Below are positions 33,090-44,420 of a DNA stretch of 64,000 nt, one piece after another. This DNA is from Desmodus rotundus. Taxonomy: Eukaryota > Chordata > Mammalia > Chiroptera > Phyllostomidae. A program made the position numbers and the translations under genes. The notes under the pieces were generated by a model. That model did not search any database. It had not been told where the DNA came from and worked only from the letters and a program-made list of their open reading frames with translations. The stretch is from NCBI RefSeq assembly GCF_022682495.2, contig NC_071389.1, forward strand, positions 185,923,556 through 185,987,555, in the 5' to 3' direction. Numbering within the stretch: position 1 is the first letter of the stretch; each line of letters opens with the position of its first letter.

Positions 33090-33620
33090 GGAGGAATACA
33101 GTGTCTTGCTCCTGCCTGTCTCCGACCTCCTTTCTCGATACTCTCCTTTTGCTCTGTATGCTTGCTATAAGAATTTTCTGTCCCTCAACCATTATATGTT
33201 CTCATTTCTGCACATCGTCTTAAGCTGTTCCATCCACCTGGAATATACCCTCATTCCCTTCCTGCCCTGCCTCCTAATCTATACACACATACTAATCCTC
33301 ATTTCCTTTCTTCCCTCCTCCTCCCTCTCTAACTCCTTATTTTTCAGATTACACCTTTAGCAAAGACCATAGGCGAAACTCTGCATGACCCCCTGGGCTG
33401 GACTGGGTCTGCATGTGGTATGTTCCCTCAGCATCCTGCGCCTCCACTTCACAGTACTTACCCCGTGCTCCTGTGCTTTTTTGTCTGGCATCTGTTTTTA
33501 CCAGTATGTGAGTGAAAACAGGGGGAGCATTGTCTCGATCACCACTTTATCGCACTTATCCCAGTGCCTGCCACCGAGTGGGTGCTCAGCGAATACCCAG
33601 GGAATGAGGGAATGAATACA
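33090..33620 (+). repeat. L2 relic (+)
   Basis: The L2 3' region in sense: CTGTTCCATCCACCTGGAAT, GATTACACCTTTAGCAAAGA, ACTTATCCCAGTGCCTGCCA, GTGGGTGCTCAGCGAATA, ending in GAATGAGGGAATGAAT. Confidence 0.7.
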
Positions 33621-34459
33621 TTTAACAAACATATGCTTAGCTCTTTGGAAGAAAACACGGTGCAGGTCAGAACTGTGGGCGGTGTTTCTATTTAGCATGT
33701 GACTCATCTAGATTTAAGACTGTTAGATGTTTAAAAATAGATCTTCGTGGGGTGATTTGGTTTCCTTATTTTTTTTATTCCTTTCCTTTTGTTTTCATGT
33801 CAGAATGCTGTGTAATTATGTCTTGCAAAATACCTCAAACTGTGGCTAAGCCAAATTTTAAAAAGGAAGGCAGCCCAAAATAGAAATGTGCATTAAAGAG
33901 CTGTGAAAGTGGAGTCTTTGCCAGCCCTCAGTAAAGCGTTATGTTGTCCTGGTACAATGGGGAGTTGCTGCTTCTCATTTTATCTCACATAGTGAAAGAA
34001 TCTCCCAGTTTTCAGGTCACCTGAGTTTGTGTGTGCTGCTTAAATCTGAATGCCCAATGTAAGTCTGCGATTCCAAATTTGTGGCTGAGAAAAAAGTTAA
34101 ATTATACTCTCTGTTTTGGTGTCTTGTACTGAATTAAAAAAAATCAAAGTAAGAAAATTTTTTAATCTGCTATATAGCAGCTGGGCTATATTTATGTATA
34201 TTTATACATATAAATATAGATTTTCCCCTTGTAAGATGAGCCTTGTAAATGCTTCCCTTTAGGGAACATGCCTTGAGTTATGCCATTGTTTTTGCTTTCC
34301 ATTTTCTCTGGTCTTAGGTGTTGGGGATAGCCCATTGAAGCTGGCTTTTTGCCTCTTCAACGCCTCCACTGAGAGGGAGGAGCTGAGACCTGCTCTCCTG
34401 TCTCTTTTTCAGTCATCAACAGGGTAGTTTGAACTTCTGTGTCAGGAGATCCTAGATAC
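33621..34459. other. No gene recognised
   Basis: AT-rich unique sequence, no coding support. Confidence 0.35.
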
Positions 34460-34628
34460 TGATGGTTACCACACTTGGTTTAGCATCAGAATCACCAGAC
34501 TTTTAAAAACCTTAAAAAAAATTTTCAGGGCCCCATGCTCTAAAATTCTCATGCAATATGTCTGGGTGGGACCTGAAAATCAAGTTCTGTTGGTGATACT
34601 GATGTACGACCACGTTTGGCAACCACTG
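34460..34628. mobile_element. MER5-like hAT-Charlie element
   Basis: Near-palindromic ends: GGTTACCACACTTGGTTTAG with AGCATCAGAATCACCAGAC on the left, and GTTTGGCAACCACTG on the right. The middle has GTCTGGGTGGGACCTG. This is the MER5 layout. The 8-bp duplication has decayed. Confidence 0.7.
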
Positions 34629-34719
34629 TTTGGGACTACATGCTTGACAGCGTTTATATCTCTCTGATGCTTTGGGGCTGAAATCCCAATCCATGAATAT
34701 GGTCCTTTGTGAGCTCACT

Positions 34720-35160
34720 TCTCCTGGCTCATTGCTCCAGCCTCATGTCTGCCCATGACCCCCTCACAGTCCCCAGCCAAGGCAACTACTCATAGGTCCC
34801 CGAATGTACCATGGTTTTTTTTAGCTTTGGACATGGCAGAGCCTTCTTACCCCCTCCATGCCCTGTCAATTTCCACTGGCCTCTTGGACTTCTATCACCT
34901 CTTTAGTTTGAGCTGGGTTCCCCTTGTCTGGATTTCTCTTGGGAGTCTGCTCTTCCTTTTCCTTTCATAGTTACTTTATTGTATTGATTTGCTTTGCTTA
35001 TAGTGAGTGTTAAATCAATAGGTATGGACTGAATGAGTTCCTTCTCTGTCTTCCCTACTGTATTGAGAGCTCCTCACAATAAGACCTTTGTCTTTCCAGC
35101 TTTGTAATCCCGGTGAACATTTTGGCACATGGAGAGCACTCAACTAATACACAGTTAAAT
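34720..35160 (+). repeat. L2 relic (+)
   Basis: TCATTGCTCCAGCCTCATG, GACATGGCAGAGCCTTCTTA, and later GAGAGCTCCTCACAATAAG with GTCTTTCCAGCTTTGTAATC. It is diverged. Confidence 0.5.
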
Positions 35161-35389
35161 GAAGAAATGCATGAATTAACTGATAATGGAAATAAAAGCT
35201 TCCTGCCTTTAGATAGAAAGATAGAGAATGTTTGCTTATTACAATATGGACGTATTTTAGTAGGATAAAGGAAGAACTTGGGCCATGAGCAGTAATTGTT
35301 ATTGTGAATGTCAGATAAACAGAAAATCATACAGTTAAATTATCATGTATATATTTCTCAAGCGTTTTGTTTTATTTTTATATAGTTAA

Positions 35390-35855
35390 TACAGTCACCT
35401 GTTACAAACTCTAAATGTACAAGAAGGTGTGCAGGGGAAAGTCCTTTCCCTGCCCCTGTCCCCCAGCACCAATTTCTTCAACCCAGAGGCAATCAGGGTT
35501 TCAGTTTTACGCCTTTAAAAAGACAACTCATAAGACATGCTGCTCACCGTTCCACTCTGTGCTTTTTTTCTTGCTGCTATAGCTTGGTAAACATCTGATG
35601 TAAATGAGTATGTAAAAGGCTTCAATTTACCTCTTTCATGGCTTCAGTGTATTGTGTGAGTGTATCCCAATTTATTTAACTAGTCCCCTATTGATGGATA
35701 TTTAGGTTCCTGTCTCAAACTCTATATATCTATGAATTAGTTTCCTTGTACATGTCATTTTGCATGTACATATGTAGTGTAGGAAAATTCCAACTCATTA
35801 GATTGTTGGATATATGCCTTGCAATATTACCAAATTACCAAAAACAGGGATTATA
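35390..35855 (-). repeat. Old L1M-type 3' relic (-)
   Basis: Shares order with the relic at 5225-6480: CCCTATTGATGGATATTTAG, TCCTTGTACATGTCATTTTG and CAATATTACCAAATTACC. It is an antisense L1M-like 3' end. Confidence 0.55.
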
Positions 35856-36199
35856 TCAATTGTCCTGCTAATTGTGACCACAAAACTGCAGTGGTGCCTG
35901 GACTAGCCAGGACCTGTGGGCTCTGACCACCAAGCACAAGGGCTTTCAGGTTGTGCAATATCTTCCTTAACACGTACACTTGGTTGGAGCGAGTTAAAGG
36001 TATATGAGGCCAACTGGCAGAAGGCAAGTTTGAGCAATTTTATTTAGACCTAAATCTATTGCTGTTTTTCTTTGTGAGTGCTTTCCTAGATTTTGTGTTT
36101 GGAAATCCTTTCCATACCTATCATGCAGATAGATATTTACCTGTATTTTCTCCTACATGTTTTTATAATTTTATTGAAAATTACTATTTCTTAAAGAGG

Positions 36200-36640
36200 T
36201 AGTTCTATAATGTGTCAGATGGTGGTAAATGCAAAGACGCAAAGTAAATCAACCAAGAGGGATATTTGGAGTGATGCTGTGAGGGAAGACCTCATTGACC
36301 ATGAGAAACTGGAGCAAAGACTTGAAGGGGTGAGGGAGTGAGCTAAGTGGATGGACGATGTGTTCCAAGAGGAAGGATCAGCAAGTGCAAAGGTTCTTAA
36401 TGGGAGCACGCTCGGCATACTGAGGGGAAGTCAGGAAGGCTGGAGTGGGTGGGGCAGAGTGAGTGAATGGGAGAGAGCAGGGAATGAGGTCTGAAAGAGA
36501 ATCGTCTGAGCGCAGGAGCATTCAAGCTCTCTTAAACCTTTTGAGTACTTGGGTTTTTACTGTTAATGATGTGGGAGCTGTTGCAAGGGTTTAAATGGAA
36601 GAGTGATATGACATGACTTGGTATTTAAAAATTTCTCTAG
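36200..36640 (-). repeat. L2 relic (-)
   Basis: GTGTCAGATGGTGGTAAATG, GAAGACCTCATTGACCATGA, GATCAGCAAGTGCAAAGG and AAGAGTGATATGACATGACT in antisense L2 order. Confidence 0.7.
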
Positions 36641-39269
36641 CTGTTGGACAAAGCGTAGCCATCTAAAGGAGACAGGCAGGCCAAGGGAAAACCAGGGAAG
36701 GGAGTCTGATGTGGGAGCAAGCTGGCAGGTGGGAAGAATGGCAACAAAGCGGAGGCGGAGGCGGCTGAAGGGGTGGGAGATGGAGATGAGGTCAGAAAAT
36801 GTGGGAGGGGGCAGAAACTTGAGGGGAAGTAATATGCTTCCAGTGTGTTACTTTCGTGGTTATCTAGTTTTTATTCCTTAAGTTAATTTTGCTAGTTTAT
36901 AATTAATCAGAAAATTGTCTATTTATACTTATACTTTTTTAGTATTCAGATGTGTTTAATTTTCTCTTAGAGATTTTCATCCATCTGTATCTATCATGTA
37001 TACCTTTTGCCTTTCGAAATTTGTGTTTTCTTATAAACGTGCTAAAATATATTTGCAACAGTAATTAATAAAAGAGTAATGTACTTAAAAAACTTGCATC
37101 CATCCCTTTCTTATTTACGTGTAGTTTCGGCTAGATTGCATTTATGTTTTGTGGCAAATCCTACTGCAGAGGCTCAACCAAGTTAAAAAAGCATTTTAGT
37201 CAGACTATAGTTGACTTAACAATGCTATTGTAGTGTTATGTAGCTTTTTCAACGTGATAACTAGTTTATTGGCTCATTACTCCTTTTGAATTCCATTCAT
37301 CCTCAGTGTTCCGTTTGGTTCTTAACAAGGAGCATCATTATGGCTCTGTGGGTGGTAAAATGTCTTTGTTTTGCTTCATTCATGAATAATAATGCTACTG
37401 AGTGTAGAATTCTGGGTTATTTTCCCTTCATTTTTAGAAGATAATTTTTTGGAGGTTCTTAGAAGATATTTTTTCCTTGCTTTCTGCATTTTTTGTAGCT
37501 GATGAAAAATCTCTCTGTAATTACGTTTTCCTTGTTGGTAATTTTTCTCTTATTTCTTTAGCTATTTCCTAAGGGAAATTTAGCTATTTAGCTTTTTTTT
37601 TTTTTTTTTTTTTTTTTTAAGGAGTGCAGTGTGGTGTTGTAATAGCTGTGGATAGGTTTACAGTGTTAGAGACCCATGTCTTCCTTCAATTCTTGCTGCT
37701 TCTTTCATTTTAGAATTTGTGTATGTACAGGATTGAGTATGTTTCTTCATGGATCATTCACAATCTCTCATTTCTTCATTTCTCTATCCTGCATTCTACG
37801 TGATTTTCCCTGGTCTAATTAGTTAACCAATCTAATTTAGTTAGCTTCTTTTTGTAACATTTTGTTTTCATAGAGCTGTGTCCTAGTGATTTTAACTCAT
37901 TCAATTTGGTAAACATATTTGTTTTATAGTTAATTTTTTTTCTTTTTCTCCTGTTATTGGAGTGCAAATTATTTTATTTTTATCTACCAAATCTGCCTCA
38001 TTATGTTGCATTTCCTCACATGTTTTTCAGCTTTCCCTTGCAGCGTATCTTCAATGGAAGATTTGATTGTTGTGATTGTTCGTGTGTGCCTTGCTGGGGA
38101 GGAGTTCCTGCCTCCTGTGTGGATCTTTTCAGAGCCAATTTGTGTTTGTTTCAAACTAACCTAAATCTTGAACTGGTTTCTATTTTAATTTCTCAGGTCA
38201 GGATTCTCCCTGCATGGAAATGTGAGCTTGAATTTTATACTCATCCATGATCAAGCCCGGGGTTTGGATTTCTCACCAGTGACTTCTCTTTCCCCCTCCT
38301 TCATGGCACATACAATGAACAAGATTCCTTGCTACTTTCCTGGGTGAGTGGGCAGAGTTTATCTAGTGCCCTTTTCAAGGACTGGGTCACCTCTGAATTC
38401 CTGGCCTTCATGCAGGGAGACCTAATACCAGCTTTCATCTCACTTGTGACCAAGTCCATTTCTTTTCTCCCTTCCTACACTTTATCCCAAGCTCCTCGGT
38501 TCATATGTCATCATCTGAAACCCACTTGGACCGCATGTGTATTAACATCTGCTCAGGAATTGATTCCCGTCTTTGTTTCTGTGGTGGGGGTAGTCCATTT
38601 CTTGTTTTCAGACTTGGTCCTGTATTACTTTATTGTATCTGTGTGTGTCGTTTCCATATGTTACATTTGTCAGTTTGGTTTAGCTCATCCTTTATTTCTC
38701 TGTTGTATTTCTTTTATCTTTATTAACTTCTCCTTGCTGTCCTTGAGATTTTATTACTATCATTATTATTTACTAAAAACAACTTTATGCTAATATGGGA
38801 GGAGGTTTATAAAAAATAGAAAAATTTCCCCATTATCCCATAAGTGGGGCAGAATGGTCTATTTTCTAGTTTCTGGATATCATTGAAAATCTTCATTCAC
38901 GATGCTCTGTAGTTATAATCATGTCATATATTTAATTTTGTGTTCCAATTCTCTTCTGGTTTACATTTCATGCTCTAATTCTCTTCTGATTTACATTTTT
39001 CCATATTTCTTAAGTAATCTTCATATTTCCATTTTTCATGTCTCCCAAGTAGTCTCTTGGATTGATGCACTCTATCAAGCTTAGAGAGTTTCCTGTTTTA
39101 GTTTCTCATTGTTATAAACAATTTTTCTCAGAATATTTTTACATATGTTTTTATATTATTTTATTTATAGCTCAAGTATCAGGAAGGAGAATTTATTAAC
39201 AATTCCTGTCCAGGCACTGCCAGTTTGTCTTTTAAATGGGCTTTCTCCTGTTACGGTGACATCAGGAAT
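36641..39269. other. No gene; homopolymer and small repeats
   Basis: Contains a T26 run at 37593-37618 and a 30-nt-period duplication at 38945-38998 (AATTCTCTTCTGGTTTACAT and AATTCTCTTCTGATTTACAT). The part 37380-37560 is weakly like an old L1M (GTAGAATTCTGGGTTATTTT, GATGAAAAATCTCTCTGTAA). The 154-codon plus frame at 38329-38793 has no motif and looks like chance in T-rich DNA. Confidence 0.4.
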
Positions 39270-39720
39270 ACATTCACATGGAACAAAAAACATTTATTTA
39301 ACACCTACTGTGTGGGAAGCTCTGTGCATTTTGATGCCATAATGATGAATAGGGCCGAATTCAAGCTTCAAGGAACTCAAAGGGAAGTAAGTGAAGGACG
39401 TAGATGTGTTAACAACTTTTATAATATTAGGGCAAAGGGAACAAGTGTTGCACTCAGAATCTAATCAAGGAAGAAATTCTGCAGAAGAGCTTACATTACA
39501 GCCACAGGTAGAGGAGAGTGAAATTTCCCTGGGCAAGGAGAGGCTGGAGGATGTTCCCTGCTGAGAAAACTTAATGGACAAAGAACCACAGGCCTGAAGA
39601 AGGCTACAGTGCATTTGGGGAATATTGATATTGATGGTGTGGCTGGATTAATGGGGGAAGGAAAAGAGCAGGCTAGAAAGGCAGTTAGTTAAAGGAAGGC
39701 TGTTCGATTGTAGATCTTGA
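39270..39720 (-). repeat. L2 relic (-)
   Basis: CATTTATTTAACACCTACTG, AGCTTCAAGGAACTCAAAGG and AGAGCAGGCTAGAAAGGCAG, the antisense L2 pattern. Confidence 0.55.
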
Positions 39721-41108
39721 GTACTTTGCTCAATGGTTTTGGACATCATCAGCCAATGTTTTCATCTCTGCCTCTAATTGCAAATGCAGGTTTTAGAAAA
39801 GCGTGCATTGTGGAATCATGGTACCTTATGGTTGGCAGAGGACCTAGCCAGCTGGTTCTCTATGTTATAAACAAGGGAAATGATTGCTACAGAAGTTAAG
39901 GAACTTTTCCAAGTTTCCATTGATGACTAGGAGTATCTTTGAGGATGAACTAGCTCCTCCCTCTTTCAGGAAATAGTTGTGGAGCATCTCTGCATGGCTG
40001 TGTACACTGGGAGGAGAGAAGATGACTGAAATATAGGGCCAGCTCCCATTGCTAGTTGGGGAAAATAGAAAAATCAATCCTTGTAACACAGCAGGGTGAG
40101 AATGGTGATATGGGTTAGAGGGTACTCTGAAAACACAGAAGAGGGGCAGCTTTTCGGCTTGACGAGGTGGGGATAGTGACGAGAGGTTGTGGAAGATGTT
40201 GTGTATGTTATACTGTAAAGGACAGGTAGGAGGAAGCTTGCCGGCTACACCGAGACCACGGTGAGGGGAGGCTTCCAGCAGGAGCAAAGCCATGAGGTAG
40301 GAAACAGGAAGGTAAATACAGAAGCCAAAGAGGTTTCATACTGTGTGAGAATCACGTGTGAGGCAGAAAGCGTTGGGGTATGAAGCAGGGGCTAGAGGGC
40401 TAGATGGCATTTGCCATGGTAAGAGTGGGGACTCTATCTTTTAGGACAGCAGAGGATCTTATTTTAAGAGGGAAACTTGGCAGGACTTTCTGACTGATTG
40501 GATATGGGGGTGAGGCTGAGGGAGAGATGAGCAAAATATGATTCTCAGGTGGACTTGTCTTCTCTAGCTGTTTTCATCAAGATTTCAGGAGGTGGAGCTT
40601 TGGTTTCTGTAGAAGCAGCACAGTGTGGTATCACGCATGGGGCATATGGTGGCTCGAGTGTTCCTGAAGTGCCTAAGGACATCCAGGTACACTTGGAGGT
40701 CACTGCCAGGGGCCATGCACATTGTCACATTTTCACTAGTCCCTCTTTATTGCTAAGCAGTTTTCAGGGTGTAAAAGTGCATTTATAAGGTTCAGAAAAC
40801 CTTCCATGACAGTCTCAGATGCACAACAGGCAAAGCAGAACCAGAGGTTCTTATGGGTGGTGGAACTCCCCATTGTAGAGTGACAGTTCTAGGTGGGAGT
40901 AACGGTAACTAACAGTCTCTGCTTTTCTTATGAAAGAGTTTTCTTACTGAATAGGTTAATGTGGGAAGAAGAGTGAAACAGATTAAAGATCATGTTAAAG
41001 GCCCTCACTTGAAATCCAACCATTAGAACAGGGGGAAAAAAAAGAAATGTAACCATTCATTAATTCTTCGGCAGGATATGTGTATGAAAATATAAATTCT
41101 ATCATTGC
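39721..41108. other. No gene; L2-like patch
   Basis: The patch 40250-40540 (GTAAGAGTGGGGACTCTATC, ACTTGGCAGGACTTTCTGAC, TGATTGGATATGGGGGTGAG) looks like antisense L2. The rest is unassigned. The 142-codon minus frame at 39865-40293 has no recognisable domain. Confidence 0.4.
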
Positions 41109-41117
41109 TGGTAGGAG

Positions 41118-41315
41118 TATTTTTTAATTTTTATGTATTGATTTTAGAGAGAAGGAGGGAAGGAAGGGGAGAGAGAGAGAGAGAGAGCATCAATTTGTTC
41201 CACTTCTTGATGCATTCATTGCTTAATTCTTCTGTGTGCCCTGAGCAGAGATGGAACCTGCAACCATGGTGCATTGGGACAGCGCTCCAACCAACTGAAT
41301 ACCTGTCCAGGGCAG
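41118..41315 (-). mobile_element. Bat tRNA-SINE variant, antisense
   Basis: On the minus strand it has a tRNA-like head with a B-box-like stretch (plus strand GGTTGCAGGTTCCATC in reverse). Plus-strand landmarks are TGCATTGGGACAGCGCTCCA and CCAACTGAATACCTGTCCAG. A GA repeat lies at 41171-41187. The flanks TGGTAGGAG at 41109-41117 and 41316-41324 are a perfect 9-bp duplication. It is diverged from the other SINEs here, probably a different subfamily. Confidence 0.75.
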
Positions 41316-41324
41316 TGGTAGGAG

Positions 41325-42033
41325 AATTTGAGGTTAAGGGCTTCACAGGTTGGGGAAAACAACTTTGTAAATATTAAGATGAAAATCCACATAAGTAATA
41401 CCTTATATTACTAAAATAGAGCTATAGACCTCATACTAAATAGAGAAAATTGGCATTTTCTATATTGATATGGGCATGGATTCTATAATTAACACCTACT
41501 TATTATCCTTTGCTTCTTAGAAATGTTATGCTTCTTATAGTTTAAAAATGATCCCTCTTAATTTCTTCTGTTTGGTGACAGGTAATCTGCACGTGAAAAG
41601 GCTTTTGTCCTTATACTCTTTTCCCTGTTCTCCATTCAAATAGTCAATGCTTGTGCGACTTAGAATCCTTGTGAAATTTAGAGTTCTTTCTTCTGACAGA
41701 TGCTGGGTGGCTTTTCAGGATTTGGGGTCCATTTCTCTCAGCTTCCTGCTTCTTGCCAGTAGCTTCATTGTAAAAACTCCTCCTCCCGCTCTGTCACCTG
41801 CCTGCTTCCTTTCTCTCTTTCCACCCCCAGGTCCCCCTTTTCTAATTAACCCCAACAGCAGTGACCCCAGCACACGCTGGAAGCAAGATTCCTGCAGTTG
41901 CCAAATGGGAATGGGAAGGTGTCACATACTTGATTTTTACAAAAGGAGTCATTGTGCATCTGGATTTCCGTGTCCCGGGGAAGGAGAGCAGGAGCTCTCA
42001 GGAAGGGCAAGCCTAGGTACAAAGCAACGTCAT
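41325..42033. other. No gene recognised
   Basis: The 164-codon plus frame starting at 41647 runs into the following SINE and has no known domain. I see no splice signals that would make it an exon. Confidence 0.35.
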
Positions 42034-42290
42034 AGCCCTGGCCAGGTGGCTCAGTTGTCTGGAGTGTCGTCCCGTGCATCAAAAAGTTGTGGGTTCAATC
42101 CCGGTTGGGGCACGTACCTAGGTTGTGGGTTTGATTCCTAATCAGGGTACATACAGGAGGCAACCTATTGATGTTTGCCTCTCACATCAGTGTTTCTCTG
42201 GCGCTCTCTCGCTCTCTCTCCCTCTCTCCCCCGCTCCCCCTCCTTCTTTCGCTCCCTCTCTTTCTCTAAAGTCAATATAAAAAAATACAT
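42034..42290 (+). mobile_element. Bat tRNA-derived SINE (VES-like)
   Basis: Head GCCCTGGCCAGGTGGCTCAG, B box GGGTTCAATCCC, then GGGGCACGTACCTAGGTTG and a long CT-rich tail (about 42198-42270). No clean target duplication is visible. Confidence 0.88.
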
Positions 42291-42369
42291 CCTCAGGGGA
42301 GGATTTCTTTAAAAGTGACATCATCCACATAGTAGGGAACAGTGCTATCCCCCTTCCATTTCTGTTACT

Positions 42370-42765
42370 CCTTTAAGGTGGTCTCCAAGGCTGTTCACAA
42401 ATACTTGATCCCCTCCTTCTTTTGGGGTACTGTACAGTTGCTCTTCCCTACTCATTGAACTCAGATATGGCCGCATGACTTGTTACAGCCGACTCAATGT
42501 GAGTGGCTGTTGCACGTGTCACTTCTAAGCAGAGCCTTAAGAGGCAATGAATGCATGCTTTCATATATTCTAGTTTTTGACAGTAGCTGCTCTACCAACT
42601 CGAGTCTCTGAGTGACTGTGTGAACAGAGTCCCCCAGCTGACTCACATGTAATGGAACATGTAACAGGAGCCAGAAATAAATCTTTGTTGTTTTAAGTCA
42701 CTGAGATTTTGGGAGTTGTTTGTTACTGTGGCATAACTAAGTCCATCCTAATATGCTAAAACACT
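42370..42765 (+). repeat. MaLR/ERVL-like solo LTR relic
   Basis: The end reads AGAAATAAATCTTTGTTG, GTCACTGAGATTTTGGGAGT and GTGGCATAACTAAGTCCATC, the order of an MLT-type LTR 3' part, with an AATAAA at 42677. It has no coding part and no paired LTR. Confidence 0.55.
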
Positions 42766-43799
42766 TCTAACATCTGATGCCCATAAAAAATGGGTAACAG
42801 ATGTAAATCTCATAGTACCTCCTATCCATGGATCAAAGGTGACTAGAAGATTTAAAATTTTAAAGTATTATTAAGCATTCACGCTATGAGAACACACTTT
42901 TTTTCCTGCATCCGTGTGGTAGTGTGTAACCTCTTGCACACAGTTAGGGCTCATAGATCTTCGCTGGTCCAGGAGGCTCTCTGAGGGTGGGACTAATGTC
43001 TTACTCTCCTCAATCCTGGGCACCTAGCATTCTGCGTGACATTAGCGGGCACTAGATGCTATTAGTCAGATAACAGGACCAAAAAACTGCCTGGCACATA
43101 CTGTGTGCTCAGTAACTATATGATGTTTTATGTCTTATTTGTGGTTGCACAAAGTGAGTTGCTGACATTCCACCTCCTTGGTAGCTCTGTGGCTAATTTC
43201 CTGTGGACAAAGAAGCAGTTGAATGTGGATTCTCAAGTTGCCTCTTCCCTGCTGCCAGGGCCTTTAAAAAAGCTTTATTTGAGGAAGTAGCATGAGTGCA
43301 GCTTTGGCGGGGGGATGCTATGTTTGCACATGCCTGGCTTGGAGCAGCATGCCGAGTTCGCATCTTGACCATCTTTCCACTGGGCATTAGGATTAGGAGG
43401 AAATTCGGATGCTAGAGCTTGGCTAGTGCATAGTTATTGATTTAAAGTTTTTCACTTCACCAGGGATTGCAAAGAATTTACTGGGTTCTAGAGGTGCTTA
43501 GTGCATGTTATTCTGAGATGTTGAGGGATTATTGACTTGGCTGCTTTGTGAGCTCACCTTGGTCTACTGAAAGCTCTGCCTCAATCCCCAGCCCTCCCCC
43601 AGTCCCCTTTTTATTTGTTTCTTCCCAGAAAGGATTTCAGGCATGAGGATGGACACAGGTACACAAGGCTGTTGTGGTATGGTCTCTGCTTGCCTAACTC
43701 TCCATGGTCTCCCCCTTAAATTTAAATCCCCTAAAGGCAGTACATTTCTCTGCATGCCCTTGTCTCTGTTTTTTCTCTAAGCAGTTTCTCTGATGCCCC
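42766..43799. other. No gene; small L2-like patch
   Basis: Around 42985-43110, TTACTCTCCTCAATCCTGGG and CACCTAGCATTCTGCG look like L2. The remainder is unassigned. Confidence 0.35.
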
Positions 43800-44420
43800 A
43801 ACGGATTCACTCATTTATTCTCAAGTCTGTATTAAGAACCTACTCTAGGGCGGGCATTGGTCTAAGCCTTTGAGTACAGCTTTCGTGGAACTTTCATTCT
43901 ATTGGAAGAGAGAGATGATTAACAAATAAACAAGTATAGTGTATCATGTGGCTGTACATGTGATTGCAAATACTTAAGGGGGTAAGTGGGGTCCTGATTG
44001 TGGGGAGGGATGGAGCAGCATTGCTGATTGTTGCTGGGAGAGGAAAGCCTAGCTGACAAGGTGCTTATCTGATGCCTTAAGGAAGTGAGGGAGAAAGCCA
44101 TGAGCACTTGGGATCTGGAGCTGGGGGGGATGGTGTGTGTGTGGGGGGGTCCCAGCAGAGAGAACAATGAGTAAAAAGGCTCTGAGCGGGAGCACGCCTG
44201 GGGGGCAGTCTGTCAGAGGGGTCGCCTGGGGTGGGTTTTACAGGTCACGCAGGGCTTTTTGGTAGGTGTAATTTGGTCTACCACAGGTATGTCTTAAAAG
44301 GGTCTGGGTGCTGTGATGAGAGTATATTTTAGGGTGGTCAGAATGGGAAAAGGGTGACCAGTTAGGAATCTGTTAGACTAATCCAGCCGGAGATGAAGGC
44401 TTTGACCTTCGGTACTCAGC
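43800..44420 (-). repeat. L2 relic (-)
   Basis: TTTATTCTCAAGTCTGTATT, GGAACTTTCATTCTATTGG, AGAGGAAAGCCTAGCTGACA, AAAAAGGCTCTGAGCGGG and AATGGGAAAAGGGTGACCAG, in antisense L2 order. Confidence 0.65.
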
